IMG/VR virus record: IMGVR_UViG_3300024517_000084
Location: 1 to 29,387 of that record
Strand: one strand, 5' to 3'
Source of the DNA: a virus
DNA: 29,387 nucleotides
This document shows, in pieces, positions 6,519-15,379 of the stretch. Below the pieces are notes generated by a model. The model was not told where the DNA came from and made no database searches. It saw only the letters and a list, made by a program, of their open reading frames with translations. The translations under genes and the position numbers were made by a program. Position 1 is the stretch's first letter. The number at the start of each line of letters is the position of its first letter.

Positions 6519-7322
6519 ATGAAACTATTAAAAGATAAACTTACACATAACGACTACTACCAGAGCACTGAATATATCTCTAACAGTATGTTGAATAACT
6601 TATCAGGAAGATCCCCTGAATACTTTAGGTTTGCGATGGACAATCCACAACCTTCAACAGCAGCAATGAAATTTGGATCAGCATTACATATGAATGTATT
6701 GCAACCAGAAGAATTTAATAATAATTATGCAGTATCTCCTAAGTTTGATAAAAGAACTAAGATTGGTAAAGCAGACTATGCAGAGTTTCAAAAGAAGAAT
6801 TTCTTTAAAACTATTATAACAGAAGCTGAATTTGAAATGATTGAGCAGATGACTATGAAGCTAATGAAAGATACTACAATTAAAACATTACTCTCTGGAG
6901 GAGAAAAGGAAAAGATTATAACATGGCATAACGAAGCACACAATGTAGATTGTAAAGGTATGTTAGATTGTTATAAGCCAGGACCTAATATTATAGTAGA
7001 TTTAAAAACAACGCAGGACGCTTCTTATAATGGCTTTAGAAGATCTATAATGAAATATAAATATCATAAGCAAGCAGCATTCTATATGGATGCTATTGGT
7101 GCAGATGAATTTTATATTATAGCTATAGAAAAATCACCACCATTTAATATGAATGTAATTCAAATAGGTGAAGATTTAATAGAGGACGGTAGGTATATGT
7201 ATAACCAAGAGTTAGAGATATATAATTACTGTACAAAACATGACTACTGGCCAGGCCAAGGTTATGACTATCTGGATAAGGATTCAGAAAGAATAATTCA
7301 CGTAATGTCAAAAGAAATATAA
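6519..7322 (+). CDS. RecE-like PD-(D/E)XK exonuclease
   Basis: I start the gene at ATG 6519; an upstream in-frame TTG (6468) would translate through the terminator hairpin. The 267-residue product matches the RecE C-terminal / DUF3799-type exonuclease family. It has YISNSMLNNLSGRSPEYF near the start, then MKFGSALHMNVLQPEEF (H57), GMLDCYKPG (D150), IIVDLKTTQDAS (D161 and K163 of the D-x-K motif) and a YKYHKQAAFYMDA helix with conserved Gln and Tyr. These enzymes chew one DNA strand to make overhangs for an annealase. With the Rad52-like protein this forms a RecET-like or Red-like pair. Confidence 0.85.
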   Translation: MKLLKDKLTHNDYYQSTEYISNSMLNNLSGRSPEYFRFAMDNPQPSTAAMKFGSALHMNVLQPEEFNNNYAVSPKFDKRTKIGKADYAEFQKKNFFKTIITEAEFEMIEQMTMKLMKDTTIKTLLSGGEKEKIITWHNEAHNVDCKGMLDCYKPGPNIIVDLKTTQDASYNGFRRSIMKYKYHKQAAFYMDAIGADEFYIIAIEKSPPFNMNVIQIGEDLIEDGRYMYNQELEIYNYCTKHDYWPGQGYDYLDKDSERIIHVMSKEI

Positions 7323-7323
7323 T

Positions 7324-7716
7324 ATGAAACATTCAGTAGTATTTGAAGGAGGGATAGACAAGGTGTCTACTATGGCAGATAATTCATTAAGAGTTATCCT
7401 AGGTACACCAGAACTATCAAACGATACAGAAGCCTCTATTATGAGATTAAGAAAGAAGCCAGGTTACATACTGGTTTCTACTAAAAAAATATCTCAAGAA
7501 CAAATAGATGCAGTAGAGGGAGCGACTATAAACGCAGAGTTTAAAGAAAAAACACCATCACAAAGAATGAGGGCAGTCTTATTTAAGTTATGGGAAAAAA
7601 CACAGCCAAAGCAATTAAATGGCGAATCAGGACAAATGGAATATGTAGATTTTGATTTATTCTACAAAAGACAAATGAATAAAATTATTGATCACTTTAA
7701 AACTAAATTAGATTAA
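7324..7716 (+). CDS. Phage recombination-cluster protein, unknown (130 aa)
   Basis: Starts 1 base after the RecE-like gene. Pattern: a beta-rich N-terminal part (SVVFEGGIDKVSTMADNSL, RVILGTPELS), a middle part containing GYILVSTKKIS, then a helical PSQRMRAVLFKLWE block and a C-terminal DFDLFYKRQMNKIIDHFKTK helix. This order, a 'PSQRlR..Ly.lw' block followed by a 'fY...M.kiidh.k' end, recurs in proteins next to exonuclease genes in other phages. The function is not known to me. Its stop overlaps the next ATG by one base. Confidence 0.65.
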   Translation: MKHSVVFEGGIDKVSTMADNSLRVILGTPELSNDTEASIMRLRKKPGYILVSTKKISQEQIDAVEGATINAEFKEKTPSQRMRAVLFKLWEKTQPKQLNGESGQMEYVDFDLFYKRQMNKIIDHFKTKLD

Positions 7717-8036
7717 TGACGAATCACAATAAATATTATTATGAGAAAGGTAGGAATGGATTTATTCCTGAAGAACAAATAATAAATAAAAGAAAAATAA
7801 ACTATGAAAAAAATAAAACACCTAATTACTATATTGGGCAAGTATTTGGATACACCGCAAAAGACATTATTGAAGATTTTAATCTTTCTTATAATATTGG
7901 CACTGTTTGTAGCTATATACTAAGAAGTGGCAGAAAAGAAGAAGAAGGGTTAACATCCTCTGAGAAACAGATAGAAGACTTAATTAAAGCTAAGAATCAT
8001 ATAGACTTTGAAATAGAAAGATTAAAAAGAAAATGA
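7716..8036 (+). CDS. DUF3310 family protein
   Basis: A 106-residue protein. The C-terminal two thirds follow DUF3310: an NYYIG element, GYTAKDIIEDFNLSYNIGTV, YILRSGRKEEEG, then EKQIEDLIKAKNHIDFEIER. The family matches the nucleotide-kinase-like part of T7 gp1.7 and is common in phage nucleotide and replication gene clusters. Its own biochemical role in most phages is not shown. The N-terminal 30 residues are basic and extended. It overlaps the next gene by ATGA. Confidence 0.75.
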   Translation: MTNHNKYYYEKGRNGFIPEEQIINKRKINYEKNKTPNYYIGQVFGYTAKDIIEDFNLSYNIGTVCSYILRSGRKEEEGLTSSEKQIEDLIKAKNHIDFEIERLKRK

Positions 8037-8297
8037 AAAATAATGAAAAATTTGAAGAGCTATTAAATAGTGCATACCTGTTTACAGGTGAAGAACAGAT
8101 ATGGTGTATAATCAAACCATATGCCAGAGAAGACTACTCTCTTAGGAGAGAATATAAGGTTCAAAGAAGAAGTCCTGATGAAGAGAATTATCCAGATCAT
8201 ATTAATATTGAACTAAAAAAAGATGTATATTTGATGATTCCTACTAATATAGTAGAATCAATAGATAGAAGAAAATTTATAACTAAATACGATTTAA

Positions 8298-8314
<17 letters not shown>
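8033..8314 (+). CDS. Small protein upstream of the chaperonin genes, unknown (93 aa)
   Basis: Overlaps DUF3310 by ATGA and the GroES gene by 17 bases, so it is translationally coupled to the chaperonin pair. The product has an amphipathic N-terminal helix, an EEQIWCIIKPY strand, a central basic and charged segment (REYKVQRRSPDEENYPDH), and a VYLMIPTNIVESIDRRKFI end. No known family, membrane segment or catalytic motif is seen. Confidence 0.65.
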
Positions 8315-10280
<1,966 letters not shown>

Positions 10281-10281
10281 T

Positions 10282-10440
10282 ATGTTAATTTTTATAATAC
10301 TTTTAATTAGCTCTATAATTATAGGGTGCATGAGCCCTAAGCGCGGTAAAGAGAACGATTCACTTCGTAAAAACTTAGAAGAATTAGACAAACTAGAGTA
10401 TGATAAAATTAAAGAAGAATTAGATCATGGCAGAAAATAA
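10282..10440 (+). CDS. Putative small lipoprotein (52 aa)
   Basis: Starts 1 base after the previous stop. The N-terminus is a hydrophobic signal sequence (residues 2-15) with a lipobox-like end, IIGC at residues 13-16, so the protein would be cleaved before C16 and lipidated. The rest is a charged helix rich in Lys and Glu (NLEELDKLEYDKIKEELD). It could be a small surface or envelope lipoprotein, for example for superinfection immunity, but that is speculation. The stop overlaps the next gene by 14 bases. Confidence 0.5.
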   Translation: MLIFIILLISSIIIGCMSPKRGKENDSLRKNLEELDKLEYDKIKEELDHGRK

Positions 10441-10627
10441 TTATTTAAGCTATCTTAAAAGAACTAAGATGGATAAAGATATAAGATGGTTTATAAAAAC
10501 TACTCCTCAAGGTAAAATAAGAGAGGTGAAGCAAGTATATGATCCTGAAGATTATGTAAAAGGATCAAGAGCTAGAAAGCTTTTAACTCAAGATGAGCTT
10601 ATTAGTATTCTATCAGAACATGCGTAA
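10427..10627 (+). CDS. Small basic protein, unknown (66 aa)
   Basis: The last gene of the + strand block. The product is MAENNYLSYLKRTKMDKDIR followed by a basic middle (TTPQGKIREVKQVYDPEDYV), a KGSRARKLLTQ helix and a short acidic end. There is no Cys cluster, signal or membrane segment. The start overlaps the lipoprotein gene by 14 bases, as elsewhere in this operon. Function unknown. Confidence 0.6.
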   Translation: MAENNYLSYLKRTKMDKDIRWFIKTTPQGKIREVKQVYDPEDYVKGSRARKLLTQDELISILSEHA

Positions 10628-10629
10628 TA

Positions 10630-10709
10630 AGAGGTGATAATAAGACTCGAATGTCTTCGGGCGTGAAGGTTTAGATGTTATACTGCTGTATAATTAAATG
10701 GTGACCTCT
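10630..10709. other. Possible structured RNA at the convergent junction
   Basis: A 6-bp stem, AGAGGT (10630-10635) with ACCTCT (10704-10709), encloses two internal hairpins: AAGAC/GTCTT (10642-10646 and 10653-10657) and TTATAC/GTATAA (10678-10683 and 10688-10693, TGCT loop). A competing CTTC/GAAG stem (10655-10658 and 10665-10668) overlaps the first. The span holds no gene and lies right after the last + strand stop. It does not make a valid tRNA cloverleaf. It could belong to either strand. The rest of the 141-base gap (10710-10768) shows only an AAAGACT direct repeat. Confidence 0.4.
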
Positions 10710-10746
10710 AATGTAAAAGTATTTTTCATAAAACCTTAATCTAATC

Positions 10747-10770
10747 AAAGACTGACTAATAGGAAAGACT
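10747..10770. repeat. Short direct repeat AAAGACT x2
   Basis: AAAGACT occurs at 10747-10753 and again at 10764-10770, 17 bases apart start to start, next to the stop of the small zinc-ribbon gene. It is too short to call a function; chance occurrence is possible in A-rich DNA. Confidence 0.3.
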
Positions 10771-10948
10771 ATTTTTCTTTTTCCCATCTTTTGGGATCAT
10801 CAGCACACTCAGTTCCCTTTAAAGTGGTTTTCACTTTCATAAAACAACCACACAATTTACATTGTTTAGTTAAAGATGTAAGGTGCTCACATTCCTGACA
10901 TATCTTCCAGCGTTTATAACGCTCCTCTTTACTTGCTAATACTGACAT
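10769..10948 (-). CDS. Small zinc-ribbon phage protein (DUF6171-like, 59 aa)
   Basis: A short frame at the end of the late block. The product begins MSVLASKEERYKRWKICQEC, then KQCKLCGCFMKVKTTLKGTE with a C/W ending (CADDPKRW). The two CxxC pairs (C17-C20 and C30-C33, with C35) and the C...W end fit the small zinc-ribbon family common in phages (DUF6171 type). Its start overlaps the metallophosphoesterase gene by 20 bases, so it is the last gene of that unit. Function is unknown. Confidence 0.7.
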   Translation of the reverse strand: MSVLASKEERYKRWKICQECEHLTSLTKQCKLCGCFMKVKTTLKGTECADDPKRWEKEK

Positions 10949-12215
10949 TATAATTTAATATACCTTGTAGCCCGTTAGTTCTATGATATAGAAATGCTTG
11001 GGCTTTTTTAATGTTACCTATAAATCCTTTAGAGTCGTGCCAAAAATCTGTTGCTGACATAGAAGATAGATTTCTAACAGTAATACCGTTAAGCTCTTCA
11101 ATAGCCTGTAGTTTAACAGATTTATTAGTATGGAAATGACCTCTATGAACCTCAATAAAATCAACATCTGACCACGCATTCTTATATCTCTGAGAAATAA
11201 TGCCAGGAAGATTCGTTGCTTTAGGTCCGTCTCCATGATCTGATATCACCATATTCTTACCATACACTAACATTTTCATTTGACAATCTGAATTATCTAC
11301 AATAATATTTTCATTATTATCGTAATATAATTCTAACATATCACCTAAGTGCATTACAGATTCTCTGTCGTGATTACCAGGAACAACCATTACGTGTACA
11401 GGAGCTACTTCAGAAAGATAGTTAATACATTTAATTAAAAGCTTTCTGGCTGTCCTATACATATCTATACCATAATCAGTATTATACTGAGGAGTTCCTT
11501 TAGTAGTTGATACTATAGGCCAATCACCATCTGAGTTTAATAAATCCTGACCTACTATAAATAAAATCTTATCTACATGATAACCTTGAGCTCTATATAA
11601 TAAATGCTCTACAGCATCTACTAATCTATTAGAAGCGATAGTTAGACTATATTCGTCTCCTTTAATACCTATTTTACCTAAGTGTAAATCAAATGCAGAT
11701 ATCTCTAAAAGATATTTATCTTTTTTATCTCTTTGGTATTCTTTTCTTTTAACTAATGGTGAAAGATCTTTAAGGTCTTCTTTAAGTTCTTTAGATATTA
11801 ATTCTAAATTAAGATGAGCTTTAATAGGCTTGAACCAAGCCTTCATACGATACATAGTAACTGTAGTGGGCTTGTTATTAGTATCAAAACCTGTTACTTC
11901 ATAAGTACCTATATCAAATTTTTCTAACTCCCATGAGTTAGTATCTATATTAGCTGCTTCAATTAAATCGTCTATAGACTTTATTCTTGTAGATTTTTCT
12001 ATATTAACAATTTTAGAATTAGTTGTGTTAGATATATCTATTGATTCTTTTTCTGCGTCATTAGTTACATCCCCTAATGTTTTTCTAATTCTACGAGCTA
12101 TACCTCTGATCTGCTCATAATTAGTGTTAAATAATTCTGCGGTTTTAGCATAACCACTTCTTAATTTTGATGGATTTTTTAAAAGATATTCCTTTATCTT
12201 TTCATTGATTAACAT
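10929..12215 (-). CDS. Calcineurin-like metallophosphoesterase with N-terminal HTH
   Basis: A 428-residue protein. Residues about 1-50 read as a helix-turn-helix region (KTAELFNTNYEQIRGIARRI). The C-terminal part is a metallophosphoesterase with the metal-binding set DLHLG (D176, H178), GQDLLN (D224, N227), PGNHDRE (N281, H282, D283), an SDHGD segment (H327) and HRGHFH (H360, H362). The family hydrolyses phosphoesters in nucleotides, nucleic acids or proteins; the substrate is not clear from sequence. The type with an N-terminal HTH occurs in phages. It is in the late block, between unknown genes and the zinc-ribbon gene. Confidence 0.9.
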   Translation of the reverse strand: MLINEKIKEYLLKNPSKLRSGYAKTAELFNTNYEQIRGIARRIRKTLGDVTNDAEKESIDISNTTNSKIVNIEKSTRIKSIDDLIEAANIDTNSWELEKFDIGTYEVTGFDTNNKPTTVTMYRMKAWFKPIKAHLNLELISKELKEDLKDLSPLVKRKEYQRDKKDKYLLEISAFDLHLGKIGIKGDEYSLTIASNRLVDAVEHLLYRAQGYHVDKILFIVGQDLLNSDGDWPIVSTTKGTPQYNTDYGIDMYRTARKLLIKCINYLSEVAPVHVMVVPGNHDRESVMHLGDMLELYYDNNENIIVDNSDCQMKMLVYGKNMVISDHGDGPKATNLPGIISQRYKNAWSDVDFIEVHRGHFHTNKSVKLQAIEELNGITVRNLSSMSATDFWHDSKGFIGNIKKAQAFLYHRTNGLQGILNYNVSISK

Positions 12216-12226
12216 GGTTTAAAGTT

Positions 12227-12478
12227 TTAGTTATCGTCAATACCATATCCGTGTTGACTCTTGAGGACCAAGTTAGTAGCTTTTAGAGTTACTTTTTTAC
12301 GACCTCTTTTTAACTTATTAACGACTTTGTTAACAATATCTAAGTTATTGATAATATCATCCTCATCAAGTCCTTTAACTATAACGTTATATAGGTAGTG
12401 AGGTTTATTTTTACCATCTACAAATGTCCAATCGGACAGCCATATAGGTATATTATATTTATTTGTTGGTGTATTCAT
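12227..12478 (-). CDS. Small protein, unknown (83 aa)
   Basis: The product begins MNTPTNKYNIPIWLSDWTFV, continues with an HYLYNVIVKGLDEDDIINN part and a basic KLKRGRKKVTLKATNLVLK segment. No membrane helix, Cys cluster or known family is seen. Its start overlaps the end of the 180-residue gene by 20 bases and it is 11 bases upstream of the metallophosphoesterase gene. Confidence 0.65.
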   Translation of the reverse strand: MNTPTNKYNIPIWLSDWTFVDGKNKPHYLYNVIVKGLDEDDIINNLDIVNKVVNKLKRGRKKVTLKATNLVLKSQHGYGIDDN

Positions 12479-13001
12479 TTTTTACAACAGTTACATCTAT
12501 AGTTGATTCAGATGATGCTGCGTAAAGATAAATAGTTTTTTTGGGATTTGCAATTTTTAAGTCATTTAAAATTACACCACCACGATTTTTGCTTACGCTT
12601 ATTGATTGCGCAATAATGAAAAATGCATTTCCTTCAGTAATAGTAACTAGACCTGTAGATACAGTTGATGTTATACTTGTAGGATCTAAAAAACTCCATA
12701 ATAATGTAACTAAAGGATCGGTTCCCCCTCCATAATAACTTAGATTTATAAGATCTAAGATTTCACCAGGGTTAATAGTCCCTATATTAGTTAGATTATC
12801 TTGAGGTAATTTATATCCAGAAACACTTTGTGTACCAATTACATTAGAACTCTTCTCTTGAATCTCTTTAGATTGAGCAACTAACTTTTGATCTGTTGTT
12901 TCATACTGACTCTGAACCTGTGGGTTTTTAATAACCTGGTTCTTTCTAAGATATTTAGACCTAGCATGATCGCCTTTATATTTATCTTTTATTAATGGCA
13001 T
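12459..13001 (-). CDS. Probable virion-associated protein, unknown (180 aa)
   Basis: The N-terminal 60 residues are charged and extended (KYKGDHARSKYLRKNQ, then Gln-rich). The rest is beta-rich with Gly, Thr and Ser turns (NIGTINPGEILDLINLSYYG, SITSTVSTGLVTITEG, NAFFIIAQSISVSKNRGG). The C-terminus, KKTIYLYAASSESTIDVTVV, has the strand-turn-strand ending seen in the spike-base-like protein of this window (TTASNIVIV). This suggests a structural protein. No enzyme motif. It overlaps DUF5675 by one base (TAATG). Confidence 0.6.
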   Translation of the reverse strand: MPLIKDKYKGDHARSKYLRKNQVIKNPQVQSQYETTDQKLVAQSKEIQEKSSNVIGTQSVSGYKLPQDNLTNIGTINPGEILDLINLSYYGGGTDPLVTLLWSFLDPTSITSTVSTGLVTITEGNAFFIIAQSISVSKNRGGVILNDLKIANPKKTIYLYAASSESTIDVTVVKNEYTNK

Positions 13002-13465
13002 TAATAATCAGTATATATTATTTTAACTTTATTACCTCTTTCAAGCGCAGATGCAATTGGAGGATAAATTCTTTTATACGCTTGAGTGGACTTACCAATG
13101 AAACCATCTTTAACAATAGTGTTGTTGTGTTGCGTATCGCCCACGAGAAGGCACCCAGAAGTATGTTCGTCAGTGTTTCCACAATGTAATAAAATATACT
13201 CAAAGTTAGGAACATTAGTAATATGAAGCATGCCCCTATGGATATCACTAAATCTTTTAGAATATTTTTCATGGAAGCCACCAATTTTACGAAGAGCAAT
13301 TTCATATGCTCCTGCAGGTATTCTAGTTTCTCCTTTAATCTTGGTTTCTCTATACTCATCTTCTAATGTATAACATAAAAATTTTAATTTATCATCATCC
13401 TGTAAAAAAAGTAAACCAGAAGTACTATCCTTCTGGCTACTATATCTTATCACATGAAGGATCAT
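13001..13465 (-). CDS. DUF5675 family protein (possible wall-active enzyme)
   Basis: A 154-residue protein matching DUF5675: a CYTLEDEYRETKIKGETR entry, IPAGAYEIALRK, a MLHITNVPNFEYILLHCGN segment and TSGCLLVG. The paired His and Cys (H94 in ILLHCGN, C105 in TSGCLL) resemble the active-site layout of L,D-transpeptidases (HG...SxGC). A role on peptidoglycan is therefore possible, and the gene follows the holin and spanin candidates. That is inference; DUF5675 has no established activity that I can cite. No signal peptide is visible, so a holin would be needed for access to the wall. Confidence 0.8.
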   Translation of the reverse strand: MILHVIRYSSQKDSTSGLLFLQDDDKLKFLCYTLEDEYRETKIKGETRIPAGAYEIALRKIGGFHEKYSKRFSDIHRGMLHITNVPNFEYILLHCGNTDEHTSGCLLVGDTQHNNTIVKDGFIGKSTQAYKRIYPPIASALERGNKVKIIYTDY

Positions 13466-13466
13466 A

Positions 13467-13874
13467 CTATGCGTCTATAGCGTCACATAAAAGATACTCA
13501 GCTTTCTGCGCAGCAGTTGTCGCTGTTAAAGTTAAATCATCCCCAGAGCTATCTTCGTCCAGTGTAAGTGGAGAAAAGAACACCTCTCCTGGCTTTAGGT
13601 CAGCGATAACACCATCTTGTCCATTTGTACCAACAGCTATTTGGTAATCAGGATCTATATTTTTAACTATAACGAAAGTTCTATCGTTATTATGCAGTCT
13701 ACCACCAATAGCAACAGTACTAGTACCCACTAAAACCTGACCTGTAGATATTGATAAAGCAGCGCTATTAGAAATTGTACTAAAAGAAGGAGAGTAAGAA
13801 AATATAGCAACACCATTCTCATCTGTTAAAGAAAAAGAACCTGTTACGTTAAATGAAGTTGACATTGTAGCCAT
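13467..13874 (-). CDS. Beta-rich probable structural protein, paralogue 2 (135 aa)
   Basis: Ser/Thr/Gly-rich product beginning MATMSTSFNVTGSFSLTDEN. The C-terminal half (RTFVIVKNIDPDYQIAVGT, IADLKPGEVFFSPL) aligns with the corresponding half of the neighbouring upstream gene (VVYVRNLDETNYLTVYTG, IAILEPGEFFFTIL). The pair therefore looks like a tandem duplication. Low charge, no signal peptide and a strand-rich content suggest a virion (neck, tail or decoration) protein. It directly precedes DUF5675 in transcription, 1 base apart. Confidence 0.65.
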   Translation of the reverse strand: MATMSTSFNVTGSFSLTDENGVAIFSYSPSFSTISNSAALSISTGQVLVGTSTVAIGGRLHNNDRTFVIVKNIDPDYQIAVGTNGQDGVIADLKPGEVFFSPLTLDEDSSGDDLTLTATTAAQKAEYLLCDAIDA

Positions 13875-13893
13875 AATATATAAATGTTTTTAG

Positions 13894-14289
13894 TTATGCG
13901 TTAGTATCTATTTCAACTGCGAAATATTCTATTGTTAAAGCAGCAGTATTAGCCTTACCTACTACGGTGTTAGTGTTTCTTAATATAGTAAAGAAAAATT
14001 CACCTGGCTCTAATATCGCTATTGGATCTGCTGCAGAAGAAGCTCCTGTATAAACGGTAAGATAATTAGTTTCATCTAAATTTCTAACATAGACAACTTT
14101 ACCTATACCTGTGTCAGCAGGAGCAGCCATAATAACTGTGTCTGATGTGGCTATATCTTTTCTACCTGTCTCTACCTGATCAATACCAGTAAGATTTAAA
14201 GAAAAAGAACCTGATTGAGATTGGGAGTATCCAGTAGTAGATGTTGCTGTTCCTGAAATATTAGCGTTAAATGTATAATTTTTAGGCAT
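13894..14289 (-). CDS. Beta-rich probable structural protein, paralogue 1 (131 aa)
   Basis: Starts MPKNYTFNANISGTATSTTG, then a Gln/Ser-rich SQSQSGSFSLNLTG strand region, and a C-terminal part homologous to the next gene downstream (the VRNLDETNYL and LEPGEFFFTIL segments). Composition and strand-rich pattern suggest a virion protein. The upstream gap of 12 bases contains a weak TAAATTTG box (14305-14312) without a -33 partner. Confidence 0.65.
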   Translation of the reverse strand: MPKNYTFNANISGTATSTTGYSQSQSGSFSLNLTGIDQVETGRKDIATSDTVIMAAPADTGIGKVVYVRNLDETNYLTVYTGASSAADPIAILEPGEFFFTILRNTNTVVGKANTAALTIEYFAVEIDTNA

Positions 14290-14301
14290 TGTTTTATTTT
14301 T

Positions 14302-14577
14302 TTACAAATTTATGAAATTTTTCTCATATTCTCTAGTCTCTAGAGCAATTTTTAATTCTGAACATTTTTCGTATTCTTCTGTAGATATAAAGTAATTTAT
14401 TATTTCTGAAATATCACCTACAGTAATACTCTCTTTAGGATTAAAAGGAAGTACACATCCGTTGTATTCAAACAACTCTTCAAAGGTTAGTTTATCTGTT
14501 ATTATCAGATAAGCATTCTCCATTGATTCAATATATATGTCTTCATCGTCTTTCAAAAGCTCTTCTATAAAATCCAT
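14302..14577 (-). CDS. Acidic helical protein, unknown (91 aa)
   Basis: Strongly acidic product: MDFIEELLKDDEDIYIESME, then a KLTFEELFEYNGCVLPF part and a helical end (TEEYEKCSELKIALETREYE). It overlaps the holin gene by one base (TAATG). No signal, membrane helix or family was recognised. The acidic helix content could suit a chaperone or adaptor for neighbouring virion proteins, which is speculation. Confidence 0.65.
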   Translation of the reverse strand: MDFIEELLKDDEDIYIESMENAYLIITDKLTFEELFEYNGCVLPFNPKESITVGDISEIINYFISTEEYEKCSELKIALETREYEKNFINL

Positions 14578-14969
14578 TACTTTTTTATTTTTTCATAAGA
14601 CCTACCACCAAAGTAAGCTCCTATTACTGTTACTAATACTAATTGTAATAAGCTTTTCCATTCATCATCTACTATAAATTGAATTGTTCCTGAATCAATA
14701 AATATCATTAATACTGCACTAACCACTAGGAATATAAGTGTCATTGGTCTTACGTTTTTACTTAACCAAGAATCTGATTTCATATCTGACTCCCATCTAG
14801 CAGTTACTTGTCGCTCCATTTCTATCTCGTAATTAGATAAAAGTTCTTTTACTTTTAATTCAGCAGCAAGTTTCTCTTCTTTACTTGTATGAAGCTCATC
14901 TATAACTCCACCTACACCTTTCACTAACTCAGTAGCTCCGCTTGAAAATATTTTACTTAGTATGTTCAT
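14577..14969 (-). CDS. Holin, 3TM family
   Basis: A 130-residue protein with the layout of the three-transmembrane phage holin family: a helical N-terminal part (ELHTSKEEKLAAELKVKELL), a charged linker with RWESDMKSDSWLSKNVRPM, then two clear hydrophobic helices (LIFLVVSAVLMIFI and LLQLVLVTVIGAYFGG) and a short basic end (RSYEKIKK). The WLSKNVRP pattern before the helices is typical. Holins pierce the cytoplasmic membrane at a set time to release lytic enzymes. It is flanked by the spanin candidates, as expected in a lysis cassette. Confidence 0.85.
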   Translation of the reverse strand: MNILSKIFSSGATELVKGVGGVIDELHTSKEEKLAAELKVKELLSNYEIEMERQVTARWESDMKSDSWLSKNVRPMTLIFLVVSAVLMIFIDSGTIQFIVDDEWKSLLQLVLVTVIGAYFGGRSYEKIKK

Positions 14970-15379
14970 TATTTTTTCTTTTTAAATATATTAAAGAATG
15001 ATTTTTCTTTTTTATGTATACAGACAGGGCAAATTGAATCTGGAATTATAACCTTTACACTATCAACTATCTCACAAACTTCAATTCTATAATCATAAAT
15101 AATACTGTCTCTATTTACTAATCTCAAACTCCTAAGATCGTCTATACTATCCTTATAATAATCTCTCAAACGAACAACATCTAACAATCTTCTGTTTAAT
15201 TTTAATTGCGCGCTTTGAGTTTGTTCTTTTTTATTATTTAGATTTTCTATAGCTTCATCTGCTAACCTTATTAAACTATCTAAATCATTATTAATAACGA
15301 CCTTTGTTTCTTCCACTGGCTTTTCTAACCCAGAACAAGAAAATAAAATAAATAATAACGTATAACATATTCTTTTCAC
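14969..15379 (-). CDS. Lipoprotein, outer-spanin candidate (136 aa)
   Basis: The N-terminal 14 residues are a lipoprotein signal sequence with lipobox LFSC (cleavage before C15). The mature part is a long charged helix rich in Arg, Asp and Leu (residues about 35-100), likely a coiled coil. The end has CPVCIHKKEK and a basic tail (FFNIFKKKK). A lipoprotein with a coiled coil directly downstream of a small membrane-anchored coiled-coil gene (overlap ATGA) fits an o-spanin, although o-spanins are usually shorter. It overlaps the holin gene by one base. Confidence 0.6.
   Translation of the reverse strand: MKRICYTLLFILFSCSGLEKPVEETKVVINNDLDSLIRLADEAIENLNNKKEQTQSAQLKLNRRLLDVVRLRDYYKDSIDDLRSLRLVNRDSIIYDYRIEVCEIVDSVKVIIPDSICPVCIHKKEKSFFNIFKKKK

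Noticed and set aside
10630-10709. tRNA gene on either strand (a TTCGA element and a closing stem are present).
   Set aside because: The acceptor stem has only 6 pairs, the T-like loop has 6 bases instead of 7, and no D-arm or 7-base anticodon loop can be drawn.
13018-13359. Minus-strand frame of 113 codons within the DUF5675 gene.
   Set aside because: It is a shifted frame of a gene with clear family motifs.
14305-14312. TAAATTTG as a promoter before the paralogous structural genes.
   Set aside because: It is formed by the last codons of the upstream gene, has no TTTG at the expected distance, and such boxes are frequent in AT-rich DNA.
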